64,000 nucleotides of DNA from Anagrus nilaparvatae (Eukaryota; Arthropoda; Insecta; Hymenoptera; Mymaridae), in contig JAKSXM010000288.1 in assembly GCA_022575985.1 (NCBI GenBank), positions 2,941,501 to 3,005,500 on the forward strand, read 5' to 3'. Position numbers and translations under genes: made by a program. The notes under the pieces were generated by a model. That model saw only the letters and a list, made by a program, of their open reading frames with translations. It made no database searches and was not told the DNA's origin. Of the stretch, positions 10,617-22,080 are shown one piece after another. Position 1 is the first letter of the stretch; each line of letters opens with the position of its first letter.

Positions 10617-13600
10617 CTTAGAAATAAACATACGTATTTGTAATATTAGTTTTCTCAAAATATTTTACCAATCACCTAAAAAATTTTATTAAATTCTATT
10701 TTTTTAAATATTCAACTTCTGTGATCTTAATATTCAAATGTTTTCTACTGTTTGTTAATTATAACTCAAAAATCTGACTGATGATATAGATCAACAATTA
10801 TTTTAATTAAACCTCATTAACTACTCAATCTTATCCCAAGCTATATCTACGTTCCTCAAAAAATAATATATAAAAACTTTTCAAAAAAAATATTTTTATA
10901 AATTTGTCTTATGAACAATTCAAAACTCTATATATGGAGTTGCAATGAATTTTTACAAAGAATTTGAGTACATAAATAATGTCATTAAAATTTAATAATT
11001 TTAAATGATTTTTAGTTCATTGAGGTGCTCAAGAATTACATTACACAAACATTTATTCATTTCATTTATTATTAATAATAGTTTATGGGAAGTAATGTAT
11101 GCATTCATCTTAAATAACGAAGAACTAACACAAGAACACGGAGTAAGTCTTTTCAAAAAAATTATACTTTTCTTAACTTAAATTTAAAGACGATGGATTT
11201 CATTTCAACTGGATAAGAGTATATTGAATGTATTCCTAGATCAGAAATTTATTCAAAAGTCTGGCTTTTTAAAAATTAGACTTTTTGGTGTTCATTATGT
11301 GATGTATCCAAATAATAGTCATATTATTTTAAAAATTTTTGAGACCAGAATTATAATAATAGCTAATGTTATTACCAGTGATTAAAAAGCTGAAATTTTA
11401 GTTCAGAAATTTAGAATAATCTATTAATACTTATAAAAAATTTTTTAGCAAATGATACTTTTTCATAAAGAGTACTTTTCATTTATATGAATAAAAAGTC
11501 ACGAGATTTAAATAAAATTTTTTTATCCAAATATTTGTAAAGCAATAAATTTTATGCACATTTTTGCAAAATAATTCTTTTATGTAAAAACTAAAGCATT
11601 AAGTAAAATTATTATAAATTCAAGAAAATTGGTACACGTAAAAAAAATATAAGACAAACTAAACGTATTACGCTACTGAAATATGATTAGTATTGTAAGT
11701 TTGTTGAATGGAAAGATTAAACGTTGAATTGTCAAATAAAAACATTGAACCAACAAATACTTTGTTGATTCAAGCAAAATTAAAATTGTTAAGTTAACCA
11801 CTTAAATCTTTGTTGAATCAACATAGTGTTAGATAAACCAACAACCTAAAACATTAATATGATTAATTTTAATAGTTAGGTCAATGCTTTTTCTTTTATA
11901 TTAAAATATTTATTCATTCTTTCTCTTTCTATCCTTTTATATATTTAACACCGCGGCCGGCGACAAGTCGAAACCTGTTCTTCAGCAGCGCGCTTTTGTT
12001 TATATTATTATTCAATAAAGAAATGGAATTTCCTAAAAATTTTTAATGATAGTTTTAAGTATTATTTTTAAATATTAATTTCACTGCGGGTATGCATAAT
12101 TTACTTTTGCTTATATTATTATTCATTATTATTATAATAAAGAAATGGGATTTCCTAAAAATTATTTATGATAGTTTTAACTATTATTTTTAAATATGCA
12201 TTTCGCTGGGTATGTATAATTTAATCTGCATATAATTTCGAAAATTATTATCTGTAACATATAGTACTTAAAATTTTTTTATTAAATACAACTGTCCTGT
12301 TAGCAGAATGGATAATCACGCAGTCTCGGAAGCCGCAATACTCAGTTCGATCCCAGTAGCAGTCAAAATTTTTCTTCGGTTTTTTTTAACAGATTTTAAA
12401 TTAATAAATATTAAATAAATATAAAAAAATAATTATAAAAAAAAAAATAATTAATTTAAAAAAAAAAAAAAAAATAAAAAAAAAAATAAAAAAATAATTT
12501 TTTTTAAATAAAATTTTCACTCTGTTTGAATCAACTAAGTAACTATGACAATTCAACAAATACTTTGTTGGCATATTTCAACAAAGTTATTTGTCAATAC
12601 AACTTAGAATTTTTTTCCGTGTATTATCTATTCCAACAAATATTAAAATTTAAGGAAATTAATTTCTGCTCAATATATTGCGATAATAGATTCAATTTAA
12701 AGTTTTATTATTGTATCCTCTACTCTCGATCCTATTACAGTTGAATTGGAATCTATCATCTAAGTAAGAATTATTAATAAACATAATATTCAACGTTTTT
12801 TTAAATAAAATTTTAATGATTGAATTTATACATCAGTTGCAATATTTAATAAAATTTATAATGTAAAGAATTTAATTTAACACATATTTAAGTTAATGTA
12901 CACTGTAAAAAAAATTTATATGTGGCTGAATTAAAACCAAATCGGTGTAAACCTAATGGTTGGGTCTTCAAATTGATTCCAAAGTATTTCTCCAAAAAAA
13001 ATACTACTAAAAATAAGCCCCAATGTCATTTTTTAGCTCATAAGGTTCATTCCTAGATTTTTGATGGCCATTTTCGTTTTTTGGCCATTTGTAAAAAATG
13101 AACTTTTACTGCTATTTTTGGATCGAGATCTCTTAAAACTTAATAACCTATCGGTTTCTTTTTTTCATATTAAATAAATTTGTAGTGTCAGATGTAATTC
13201 AAGTCCTACTAGAGGATTTTTTATCCACATGCTTTTGAAAAATCGACTTTTGAAAAAAAAAACGACTTATTTTATTCATTTCTTGCGCATACACAGCTCA
13301 AAAAAAAACTTTTGATCCCAGTATCGGATTCTACGGAAAATTTTCTATCCGAATCTAAGAGGAAATAATTTTTTACGGTAATGTGAGTGTTTTACAGAAA
13401 AAATAAGAAAAATTATCTCTCATTTTCGCGCTTTTTTTAAAAATGCCCAAAAAACGAAAAAATTACTCTAAGCCCGGTGATGAAAAATTGTCTTTTGATA
13501 AAAAAACGACTGTTTTTAACATAGGGTCCCACCTTCAATGAACATATATTTGACTATTTTTCGACTATTTTTCATCACCGGGAAGGCTTGTTTTTAATAG

Positions 13601-16600
13601 TACTTTTGGAAAAAAATACTCGAACATTAGGTTCACGCCGATTTGGTTTAAATTGAGCCTAATAAAACTTATTTTACTTTTAGGTATTATGTAGATTTTT
13701 ACATTGTATTGTACATTTTTTTTTGCTGACAAATTATTCATGGATGTTATGCGAAGGAATTTATTTACATACAATGCTCGTTTACACATTTACGAATGAA
13801 AAAAAATTAGTTATATTTCTTATATTATTTGGCTGGCTGAGTCCTGTACCAATAATTATCATTTACACAATTGCAAGGCTTACTAGTAATGACGAAGAGG
13901 ATTCAAAGTTGTAAGTATAGGACAAAACAAGCAAAATATTTTTTCCAGTGTAGATAAAAATTTAATTTGTATTATTCATGTTCTTTAATAATGAAAATTC
14001 AAAAAAAATCATAAAATATATAATATTTTTCATTTTATCTTATATGCAATAGAATATCGATTTTGATATTCATGAACTCAACAAACTATTATAATCACTG
14101 AATTGGAAATATGTATTTTTCAGATATTTCTTTATCTTCGTAAGATTATACGGATAAGCTTTTCTAAGCCAAGAAATGTATATAAATTATATATTAGGGT
14201 TTTCCTTTGTTTTAAAAAGTACAAAAGACTTAGACCTCTATTTCTTAATCATTGATAAAATTCAAGCCCAAATTTTCCAACAGAATATTTTAGGCCCATA
14301 AATACGAATATAAAATCCGTTTTTATTGAATATGACCCATTCGCCCAAGATAAGCAACTTTAATTTTTTTTTAAACATTTTCTATTGTTCTAGACATTTT
14401 AAAATTAAATGAATATCGTAGCCATGTTCAGTGACCTCATAAAAATTGCATATCTGCTATTATCGTCCTCTAAAAATTCTTAAAATAAATGAAGCGAAAA
14501 AAATAAGGAAAACCCTAATCTATTAAAAAATGTGCATATATATTTATTTCAACGCTATGAAAAAAAAAAGAAAAAAAAATTCAAGTATAGTACAAATAGT
14601 ACTACGACTATATAATACTCATAAAATTCTTGTAGAGTCTTTGTACAAAATCAGTAGTAACAGACGTTATTAGTCAGACTCGAATGAGCATATTATTTTC
14701 TCTCTATTTATCATTATTATTATATTTTTTAATATACTTTTTATTTTTATGTTTATAGTTGTTGGATTAACGATGGAAAATATTTCAAAATTTTAATTGT
14801 TCCTGCAGTAATCTCATTATTATGCAATTTTTCATTTCTATGTAATATAATTAGAAAATTATACATCATGTTACGAAATGGTCCAACTGTTAGTGCGAGA
14901 CCATCACGTTCTATGGAACAAGCCACAAAGTAATTAGAACTTTTTTTTAAATATTTTTGATAATTTTTAATAATGTAAATTTTATTTATTTATTTACAGA
15001 GCAACGTTGTTTTTAATACCATTATTAGGTTTACAGTATTTTATAACTTTATTTGAACCTCAAAAAAAGGACCAAGCACTTTATACGTATTACGTTATAA
15101 ATGCTCTTGTTACTTCCTTACAAGTAAGTTTATTCAATATAATCTGTGATTAGGCTAGAATGAGATTTATTTACTTCTGAAATCTGTAATTTATGGAAAA
15201 TTTTATCAAGTTATTATCCGAAAATTCGAGTATTCTGAATTCGCAAGAAAAATTGATAATTTACAATTTTTTTTCGAAAATTCACAAAAAATAGTTGTAA
15301 GTTTCTGAAAAATAGTTGTGAATTTACAACTTTTTTCGTAAATTCGCAAAAAAAATCGAGAATTCTCAAATTTTTCGAGAATGTACTAAATTTAGTAAAT
15401 TTACGATTTTTATCGAATATTTACAAAATTGTTTAAAAATTTACTGATTTTTCGAAAAAATTCTATTTTTTTTTTGTAAATCTAAGAAAGTTACTTTTTA
15501 CAGTGTACATATCATTATAAAATCAATATTTTTTGTATTTCTGTCATGAAATTCAACAAAAGTTATCTTGCAAAACCTGGTCCCACAAACTTCGCTAGAC
15601 AATTTGAACAAAAATATTCTTATGCAACTTTGTGTATACGATTTTCTAGGAAAAAGAATTCATCAGATTTCATACCAGTTTCGAACATCTTTAAAGCATA
15701 CCGATCAAAGATAATTTTCCCTGTAGAAAAAGTCCTCAGAAGTTTATGAAACAGAGTTCTTTGTATTGAAATTTAATCAGTAGATTCCAATAACCCCTAA
15801 TGAAACCCCAAAATTGTATTTTATAAAAATGAAACTTGATTCAAATACCCCAAAAAACGTAAATTTATTAAAATTAAATAATTGAAAAATTTCTGCCTAA
15901 ACTAATAATTTGAGAAAAAAAAATCTAGTTTTATTAATAATCATTTTAATTCACAGGGTTTAGCTGTATCAATAATCTATTGCTTTTGTAATGGCGAAGT
16001 AAGTTAAATAATTATGAAAAAAGAAACAATTAATTGTAAACTTTTTATCAAAATTATGTATTTATTTTTAATTACAGGTAATAGCAGAATTCAAAAGGAG
16101 ATGGCAAACTAGATTTTCCAGAACGAGAGCCAATTCTTGCACAGCTACTACTGTATCGGTAAAAAAAAAGAAAAGAAAATTGAATTTTCCTTAAAATTTA
16201 TTTTTAATGTTTTGCGCAAAAATGCTTTTTTTAAATTAATTATCTTCAAGGATAATTCAAAACTAAAACAGGGCAATTTTGATTTGCAATATAAAATTAT
16301 CTCAAATTAGTTTTGAATTACCTTTTGAATTAACTATGTACAATATTTTTGCATGATATGTTCTCACTCAAATTAATGTTTTTGTCTTGTATATAAATTA
16401 CAAATAATTAAAAAAATTTTTTTAAATAACTTTTTGTAACAATAATTAATACTAATAAAAATAATATATTTACTTACCTCTGTACAAATTTTTTAATGAG
16501 AAAATTGAATATAATTTTTTTTTAAATAAAATCATTCTTTTGTAAAATAAGTTGTTAAACATTTCTTCAAAAGTTTTTTAAAAAGATATATTTTTTTGAA

Positions 16601-19600
16601 TAAAATTTGAAACATCTTAATAAATTAAAGTCCATCTTTTGTTAAATACCATAATATACATATGTGTAATATTACGCCGTTCCTAACTACGTCCTAATCC
16701 TCAATTCCAAATTTAAACACAAATTCCTAATGTATATATAATTTACTGAAAACCACACATGCAATAATTCTGTTGCATAGAAGCACAAAGTCAAAAAATA
16801 CTGTAATTAATTCTCATGTATATATTTTCATAACAAGGCAAAATTTTTGCGCATGTAGATTCTAAAGGGCACAATTAACACATTTCTTTAGGCACACCTA
16901 AATGGGTCTGTTTTAAGCTACAGAAGGGGTTCAAAAATAATGACCCGAAAAAATGATTTTAAATTAAGAAAACCCAATAAAAAATTATTCCAAAATACAA
17001 TTTTTTAATATTTTTTTCTAAATTCTTCGAAAAAATTTGCTGCAAGCTCTTTAAATATTACCTTCATATTAAAAAAACAGTAATTAAGAAACTCAAACAA
17101 AAGCAACAAAAAAAATTTTTAAAGAAGCAAAAATGAAATACTAAAATTTTTGAATGTCAACAAGCAAATCATATTATAACTCACCCAGGTAAATTTTTAG
17201 CTTTTAGAATATCTTGGGGCCTAAGGTATATGCGGCCAATGTTTAAAAGAAAATCGTTTCTGAAATTTATTACACACTTTTAATTAATAATTTCTAGTTG
17301 GACCTATTTTTTGCAAATATTTTCATGAGCTTTCAATCTTTGTAATCCGTGAGTATGATGATAAAGAAAAAAGACATAATTTTTCTTAACCTGGCAAATT
17401 TTCAAGATGATATCATGATGATTTCAGATTTCTGCTCGGGTTTCTGTGCTTGAATTTTGTGTATTTTGTATTGAATTTTGTGTATTTTCACTGGCCAAAA
17501 TGAGATTTGCTCTACTATATGTTTTTGGGTCGCTGATAACGAAAATCGGGATCTTTTCCGGGAGATATTTTCGGAACACCCTTAAATTTGCAAAAACTAC
17601 CCCGAAAAAGGGGTTTTTTGATATATAAACAAACTGAATTTCTAGATTAAGCCAAGAATTGGTTTTTTTAGGTCGCTTATCAAGAATTTGGGAGAATTTT
17701 TTATGAATAATTAATATTTCACCCTTAAATTAGCAAAAATAACCCCTAAAAAGAGTGCATTTGCAAATTTTGGACTTTGAGCGACTAAATTAGTTCCTTA
17801 AGAGTGTTTTAGGTCGCTGATCAAGAATTTGGGGAAACTTTTAATAAATAATTAATATTTCACCCTTAATAATTATTTTTAGGTACACTGTAAAAAGTAA
17901 CTTCCTTATATTAACAAAAAAAATAGAAAATTTCCGAAAAATTAGTAAATTTTCAAAAAATTTTGTAAATATTCGATAAAAATCGTAAATTAACTAAATT
18001 TAGTATATTATCGAAAAATTCGAGAATTCTCGATTTTTTTTTGTAATTTTACGAAAAAAGTTGTAAATTCACAACTATTTTTCGGAAATTTACAACTATT
18101 TTATGTAAATTTTTGAAAAAAAATTGTAAATTATCAATTTTTCGAAAATGTTCTAATTTTTTTGTTAATATAAAAAAGTTACTTTTTACAGTGTATTACT
18201 CGATTGTAGAAAAAAATATATATAATTTTAATTAGATATATCAAAATTTTACTATATGACTGGACCCTTTACATCCTAATATCTATGTAATCATTACTAA
18301 AATTATTTTGAAAAGGACCCCGAACTAGGGGTGGAAACGTCAATAATAAATAAAATCTAAAATTTATACTCGAAAAAAGGTCAAATTATTTTATCATTTT
18401 TATTTCACCCTTAAATTAGCAAATATAACCCCTAAAAGGGGTGCATTTACAATTTTTGCACTTTGAGCGACCAAATTAGTTCCTTAAGGGTTTTTGGCTC
18501 ACTGATCAAGAATTTGGAGGAATTTTTTATGAATAATTAACATTTCACCCTTAAATTAGCAAAAACAACCCCTAAAAGGGGTGTATTTGCAATTTTTACA
18601 CTTTGAGCGACCAAATTAGGGCTTGTTTTTGCTAATTGAAGGGTGAAATATTAATTATTCTTGAAAAGTTTCCCCAAATTCTTGATTAGTGACCCAAAAA
18701 ACCCGTATGGACCTAATCTGGCCGCTCAAAGTGCGAAAATAGTAAAAACACCTCATTGTAGGGGTAATTTTTGCTAATTTAATGTTGAAATATTAATTAT
18801 TTATAAAAAATTACATCAAATTCTTGATTAGAGACCCAAAAAACCCTTAAGGACTTAATTTAGTCGCTCAAAATGTAAAAACCAACTCTTGGCTAAATGT
18901 AGAAACTCAGTTTGCTAATATACAAAAAAAACCCTTTTGGGGGTAGTTTTGGAAAATTTAAGGGTGTTCCGAAAATATATCCCTGAAAAGATCCCGATTT
19001 TCGTGATCAGCGAAAAAACATATAGTAGAGCAAATCTCAGGTTGGCCAGTGAAAATACACCCTAAACCGCAATTTAACTGAAGTATAAATTCAAAGCATT
19101 TTCATGAATTTTTAAATATTTTTCTTTAATTTTTGGGCGCCATTCAATAATTAAGATACGTTTTTGTAAATGTGGATTATTTTGGCTAATCATCATTATT
19201 CTGAATCTTAGATCGTTCGAAAACAGTCCTACATGTCACAATCACTAATGGTCTCAAAAGTAACAATAACAAAGGTAAGGACTCGTAAACTACCTGGACC
19301 TATTAAATGATTCAATGTTACATATAAAAAAAACTTTCTTCGTTCCTATTTCAAATAAAGACGCAAACTTATAATTCAAACAAAAAATCATTAGGTATTT
19401 ATTTTTTCTGTCGAATATTTTTTTCTGTCGGTATACTTTAAGTCCATAATTGCAAATTTTTTTCATTAATGCTCTCTCTATGATTTTAAATTTGAAAGTC
19501 CTAATTTAAAGATTTTCTTTATCCTATATTTGTACAAGATCCTAAAATAAATTCTGCATTTTATTTTGTTTTAATTGAATCAGAATAATTAAAAAAATCT

Positions 19601-20376
19601 TTAAGCAAAAATTCACCAATAATATTACTAAAAAATGACTTTCAATAACAAATTCTAAAAATTTCAAAAAATTAAACTTCTAATTCGCAACTGCGATCCT
19701 AATTTTCTCATATTTTCTTATTTTATCCTGAATGTTTTATATTATTTTTTGCATCTTGATTTGCTGAATATGCTTTTTTTATTTATTCGCTGCTTTATGA
19801 CTAGTTAATGGTGTTATGCGGACTAATTATAAAAATAAATTTGCGTTTCAAATCGCGTTATTAATTTACACCCAAAAAATTAACGTTTTTAACAAGCTAG
19901 TGTATTAATTTATTAGAAAAAGAAATTTAAAAAACTGTAAAATGTAAAAAATGTGCCTTGTACATAAAAAATGTGTCCTTTGTAAATAAAAAATGTGTAA
20001 CTGTTAATTAAATGTCCGTATCGTACCAATAACAGTCTTAGCAAGTCGAGTCCATAGTATGGATATTGACTGTTGCAGTTTATCCGATCGACTGCAGGTC
20101 CGTTGGCGGGAGAGGAAAAAGTTTGACTATCAATCGGCACCGCAGACTGATCCAAAAGAGGAAAAAATCAACAACGGTGTATTAAATTCAACAACAAATC
20201 AAATAAATCCAACTACAATAGAAGAACTAGATTTGACGTCAAGTTTAAATCGTACGAAAAATTCATCATCACAATCGCATTGTATTTCAAGAAGTTCATC
20301 AGTTATTGTTACGAGTACAGAACTGAGCATTCCTAGTGTCGTAGTTACAGATCTTCAAAAGAGTAAAAATAATTGA
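9691..20376 (+). CDS. Class B (secretin-like) GPCR, DH31/calcitonin-receptor-like; TM1 to C-terminus
   Basis: Nine exons join in frame: 9691-9782, 11016-11142, 13684-13910, 14759-14929, 15000-15123, 15957-15998, 16078-16158, 19212-19274 and 20098-20376, giving 401 residues. Exon 1 is TM1 (YLISIIALVTSVIIFIRF) and joins to RSLRCSRITLHKHLFISF (intracellular loop 1/TM2). Exon 3 gives NYSWMLCEGIYLHTMLVYTF (TM3), the class B signature, and TM4 with GWLSPVP. Exon 4 has the loop-2 CW and TM5. Exons 5-7 give KATLFLIPLLGLQYF (TM6), TSLQGLAVSIIYCFCNGEV (TM7/helix 8) and FKRRW. The tail is Ser/Thr/Asn-rich. The CFCNGEV and LQGLAVS context suggests a DH31/calcitonin-like or related insect receptor; PDF receptor is an alternative. 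Class B receptors sit in the plasma membrane and usually couple to Gs. The extracellular hormone-binding exons were not found. The last two exons rest on splice phase only. Confidence 0.85.
9873..10390. mobile_element. Inverted-repeat MITE in receptor intron 1
   Basis: The left arm (TATGGGCAATTTTTTCCCAA, GCCAGT, then ATTGGCTTTTTCAACTCTGT) is matched in reverse complement by the right arm (ACAGAGTTGAAAAAGCCAAT, then ACTGGCTTGAAAAAGAATCG, CCCATGTAT). Arms are roughly 215 bp with moderate divergence. The small open frames on both strands here are by-products of the element. The target duplication is not clear. Confidence 0.8.
10574..10616. repeat. Poly-T tract preceded by TTTA repeats
   Basis: An uninterrupted run of about 43 T follows four TTTA-type units from 10556. 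It could be the reverse-oriented tail of an old retroposon or a simple microsatellite. No body can be recognised next to it. Confidence 0.85.
11998..12225. repeat. Tandem duplication, ~122-bp unit, two copies
   Basis: TTATATTATTATTCA, AATAAAGAAATGG and ATTTCCTAAAAATT recur at an offset of about 122 bp (for example AAAGAAATGG at 12018 and 12140). They are followed by ATGATAGTTTTAA, ATTATTTTTAAATAT and TTTCGCTGGGTATG-type blocks in both copies. It is non-coding and lies in receptor intron 2. Confidence 0.85.
12293..12510 (+). mobile_element. tRNA-derived SINE (or tRNA pseudogene) with A-rich tail
   Basis: 12293-12364 reads like a degenerate tRNA. An A-box-like TTAGCAGAATGGATAA is followed by an anticodon-arm region containing TCTCGGA and a B-box-like AGTTCGATCCC. 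The spacing suits an internal pol III promoter, and the GGATAA...TCGGA layout recalls tRNA-Arg. The 5' and 3' acceptor-stem strands pair poorly, so it is not a functional tRNA. A short unique body (12365-12400) leads into about 100 bp of A-rich tail with TAAA interruptions. Head, body and A-rich tail are the SINE arrangement. It lies in receptor intron 2. Confidence 0.65.
12901..13680. mobile_element. Inverted-repeat element abutting receptor exon 3
   Basis: The left arm has TTAAAACCAAATCGGTGTAA then ACCTAATG; the right arm ends CATTAGGTTCACGCCGATTT then GGTTTAAATTGAGCCTAATA. These are inverted matches that extend inward through TACTACTAAAAATAAGCC / GGCTTGTTTTTAATAGTA. The interior (13290-13400) shares the GTATCGGATTCTACGG, AAATTTTCTA and GAGGAAATAAT phrases with 55550-55605. 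The right end stops about 3 bp before the exon at 13684. Confidence 0.75.
15215..15507. mobile_element. MITE, ACTGTAAAAAGTAAC family, left end missing
   Basis: The right end AAGAAAGTTACTTTTTACAG followed by TGTA is intact, and internal phrases ACTAAATTTAGT, TTACAACTTTTTTCG and CGAGAATTCTC match the copy at 17884-18195. No left inverted terminus is visible, so it is 5'-truncated or eroded. It lies in a receptor intron. Confidence 0.75.
17480..19060. mobile_element. Foldback element with tandem subrepeats in its arms
   Basis: The left terminus GTGTATTTTCACTGGCCA at 17480 is inverted at 19043-19060 (TGGCCAGTGAAAATACAC). Inside follow GAGATTTGCTCTACTATATG, CGAAAATCGGGATCTTTTC and TTCGGAACACCCTTAAA on both arms in opposite orientation. 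The inner arm segments consist of ~150-bp direct subrepeats (TTTCACCCTTAAATTAGCAA, then ACCCCTAAAA, then TTGAGCGAC) at about 17717, 18408 and 18541 on one strand and 18600-18860 on the other. A MITE is inserted at 17884-18195. No transposase is visible. No target duplication could be fixed, so the outer limits are approximate. Confidence 0.8.
17884..18195. mobile_element. MITE, ACTGTAAAAAGTAAC family, full-length 312-bp copy
   Basis: TACACTGTAAAAAGTAACTT at the left is inverted exactly at the right (AAGTTACTTTTTACAGTGTA). TATATTAACAAAAAAAAT-type sequence sits just inside both ends. The interior repeats palindromic phrases around ACTAAATTTAGT. Termini beginning TA-CACTG fit a Tc1/mariner-type MITE. 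It is nested inside the foldback element at 17480-19060, so it inserted later. Confidence 0.9.
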
Positions 20377-22080
20377 ATAAAAAAATTTATTTTATTTTTA
20401 TATTACAAGTATTTTTTATTATTTTTAAAATTTATTAATCATTATAAAGTTTTGTTAAACTTTAACTTTAAATATAACACTGCGTAGTTAATAATTTTAA
20501 TAATGTAAAATTATTTTTTAAATTTAAGGTACAATAACAGTTTAATATTTTTTATTCAAGTTAATAGTTTATGAAAGTATTTTATAATAAAAAATATAAT
20601 AAAATGTTAAACAAAAAAAATATTTTAATGTTACTAAGAAATTTTTTCCCAGATTTTATTGCTATGAAAACTAGATTCATCTGTAAATTTAGTCGCCAGT
20701 TAAATTTTTATTCAGCTTCAAATTTTGGCTGTTTTTTAATTTGGGATTACATTTTAAGAAAACTAAATTTTTAAAAAACGTTTGATTTTTGGCCATATTT
20801 TGTTAAATACTTTGAACCTAATTAAAATTTTATATGAAATTGCACAAACTAATAAATATTTATACAGATTATAATTATTATTATAAATACAGATAATTAT
20901 TTGCAAAAAAATAAAATATGAGACAGTAATTTTTTCCATTAATTACCTCGAATTACTGGTAAGGTTGTTTTTGAAAACTTTATTTTCCTATGAGAGAAAA
21001 GTTTGTAGAATTTTTTCCAAATTCTTTTACTAAATATTAGAAAGTATCATTTCTGATAAAAACTAAAGGGCGATTTCCGGATACCTATTTACTTATAAGG
21101 ATTATCCAGTAAATCTTTGAGGGTAAAAATGTCAAAAAATCGTTATAAAATAAATTGTGTCACAATATTTTTTAACAGTATTTTTTGTACATCATTTAAT
21201 TTTGAAACAAAAAATTGTGCTAAAATATAAATTTATAATTTTTGAAAAAAAAGAATTTGGAAATCACTGCATAAAAAATTTACTTTTTGAAAAATTCAAT
21301 ATGTATCTCACAGAAAAAAAAAATTGTTAATAAAATTTCATTTTTTCTGCAAATAACCCATATAATTATGTTATTAAAAATATTAAAATATACTTATATT
21401 TATTAAATTATAAAATTTATCTTAAATATTGAATAAATTTATTAAAAAATAAGGTCAAAATGTGCAAACCAATTAAAATAAAATAGATAAGATATTTTTG
21501 TATTACAAAAAAAAAAAAGTTTTAAACATAATCTAAAAAACATAACTTATCTATATATTATTCAAAGTAATAAAGTAAAATTTTAAATTTAAATAAATTG
21601 AATGAAATTTTTCTTTGTCTCATAATTATCACAATCAGGTGATAAAACTTACGTTAAATTTTTTTAAATTTTAAATTCAAATAAGCAGGAAATTCTTACA
21701 GTGTATCTAAAAATAATTAATTATTTTATTTTTCCTTAATATTCCAAACTTTTATTATTATACAAATCTACTCTAATATATTTTTATATCAAATAGAAAA
21801 AAAAAACTAAAATAATTTAATGCCTATATAATTTTAAAATCATTATTTTTTAAGCAGAATCATATAGGTAATTAAACACCATTTCCACAACAAAAAAAAC
21901 ATATTTTATATTTTTTACAAATAAAAAGCTAATAAACTTATTAATTTCAAAAATATATAGTTAATAATAATAGGTATAATTAATTACATGTTATTATATT
22001 ACAAACTGAGAGATCTCATTCTCAGTGTAAAATATATATAAAAATTATCAAAAGTAAAGTGACAAAAATATTTTATTTGT
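20377..22080. other. AT-rich spacer downstream of the receptor
   Basis: Very AT-rich sequence with AATAAA-like hexamers and short homopolymers. The 67-codon plus-strand frame at 20571-20774 is lysine- and phenylalanine-rich and looks like chance. I see no supported exon or RNA gene. The receptor 3' UTR presumably lies in the first few hundred bases. Confidence 0.6.

Noticed and set aside
12293..12364. Functional tRNA gene
   Set aside because: The A and B boxes are visible, but the acceptor stem does not pair and an A-rich tail follows, so a SINE or tRNA pseudogene is more likely.
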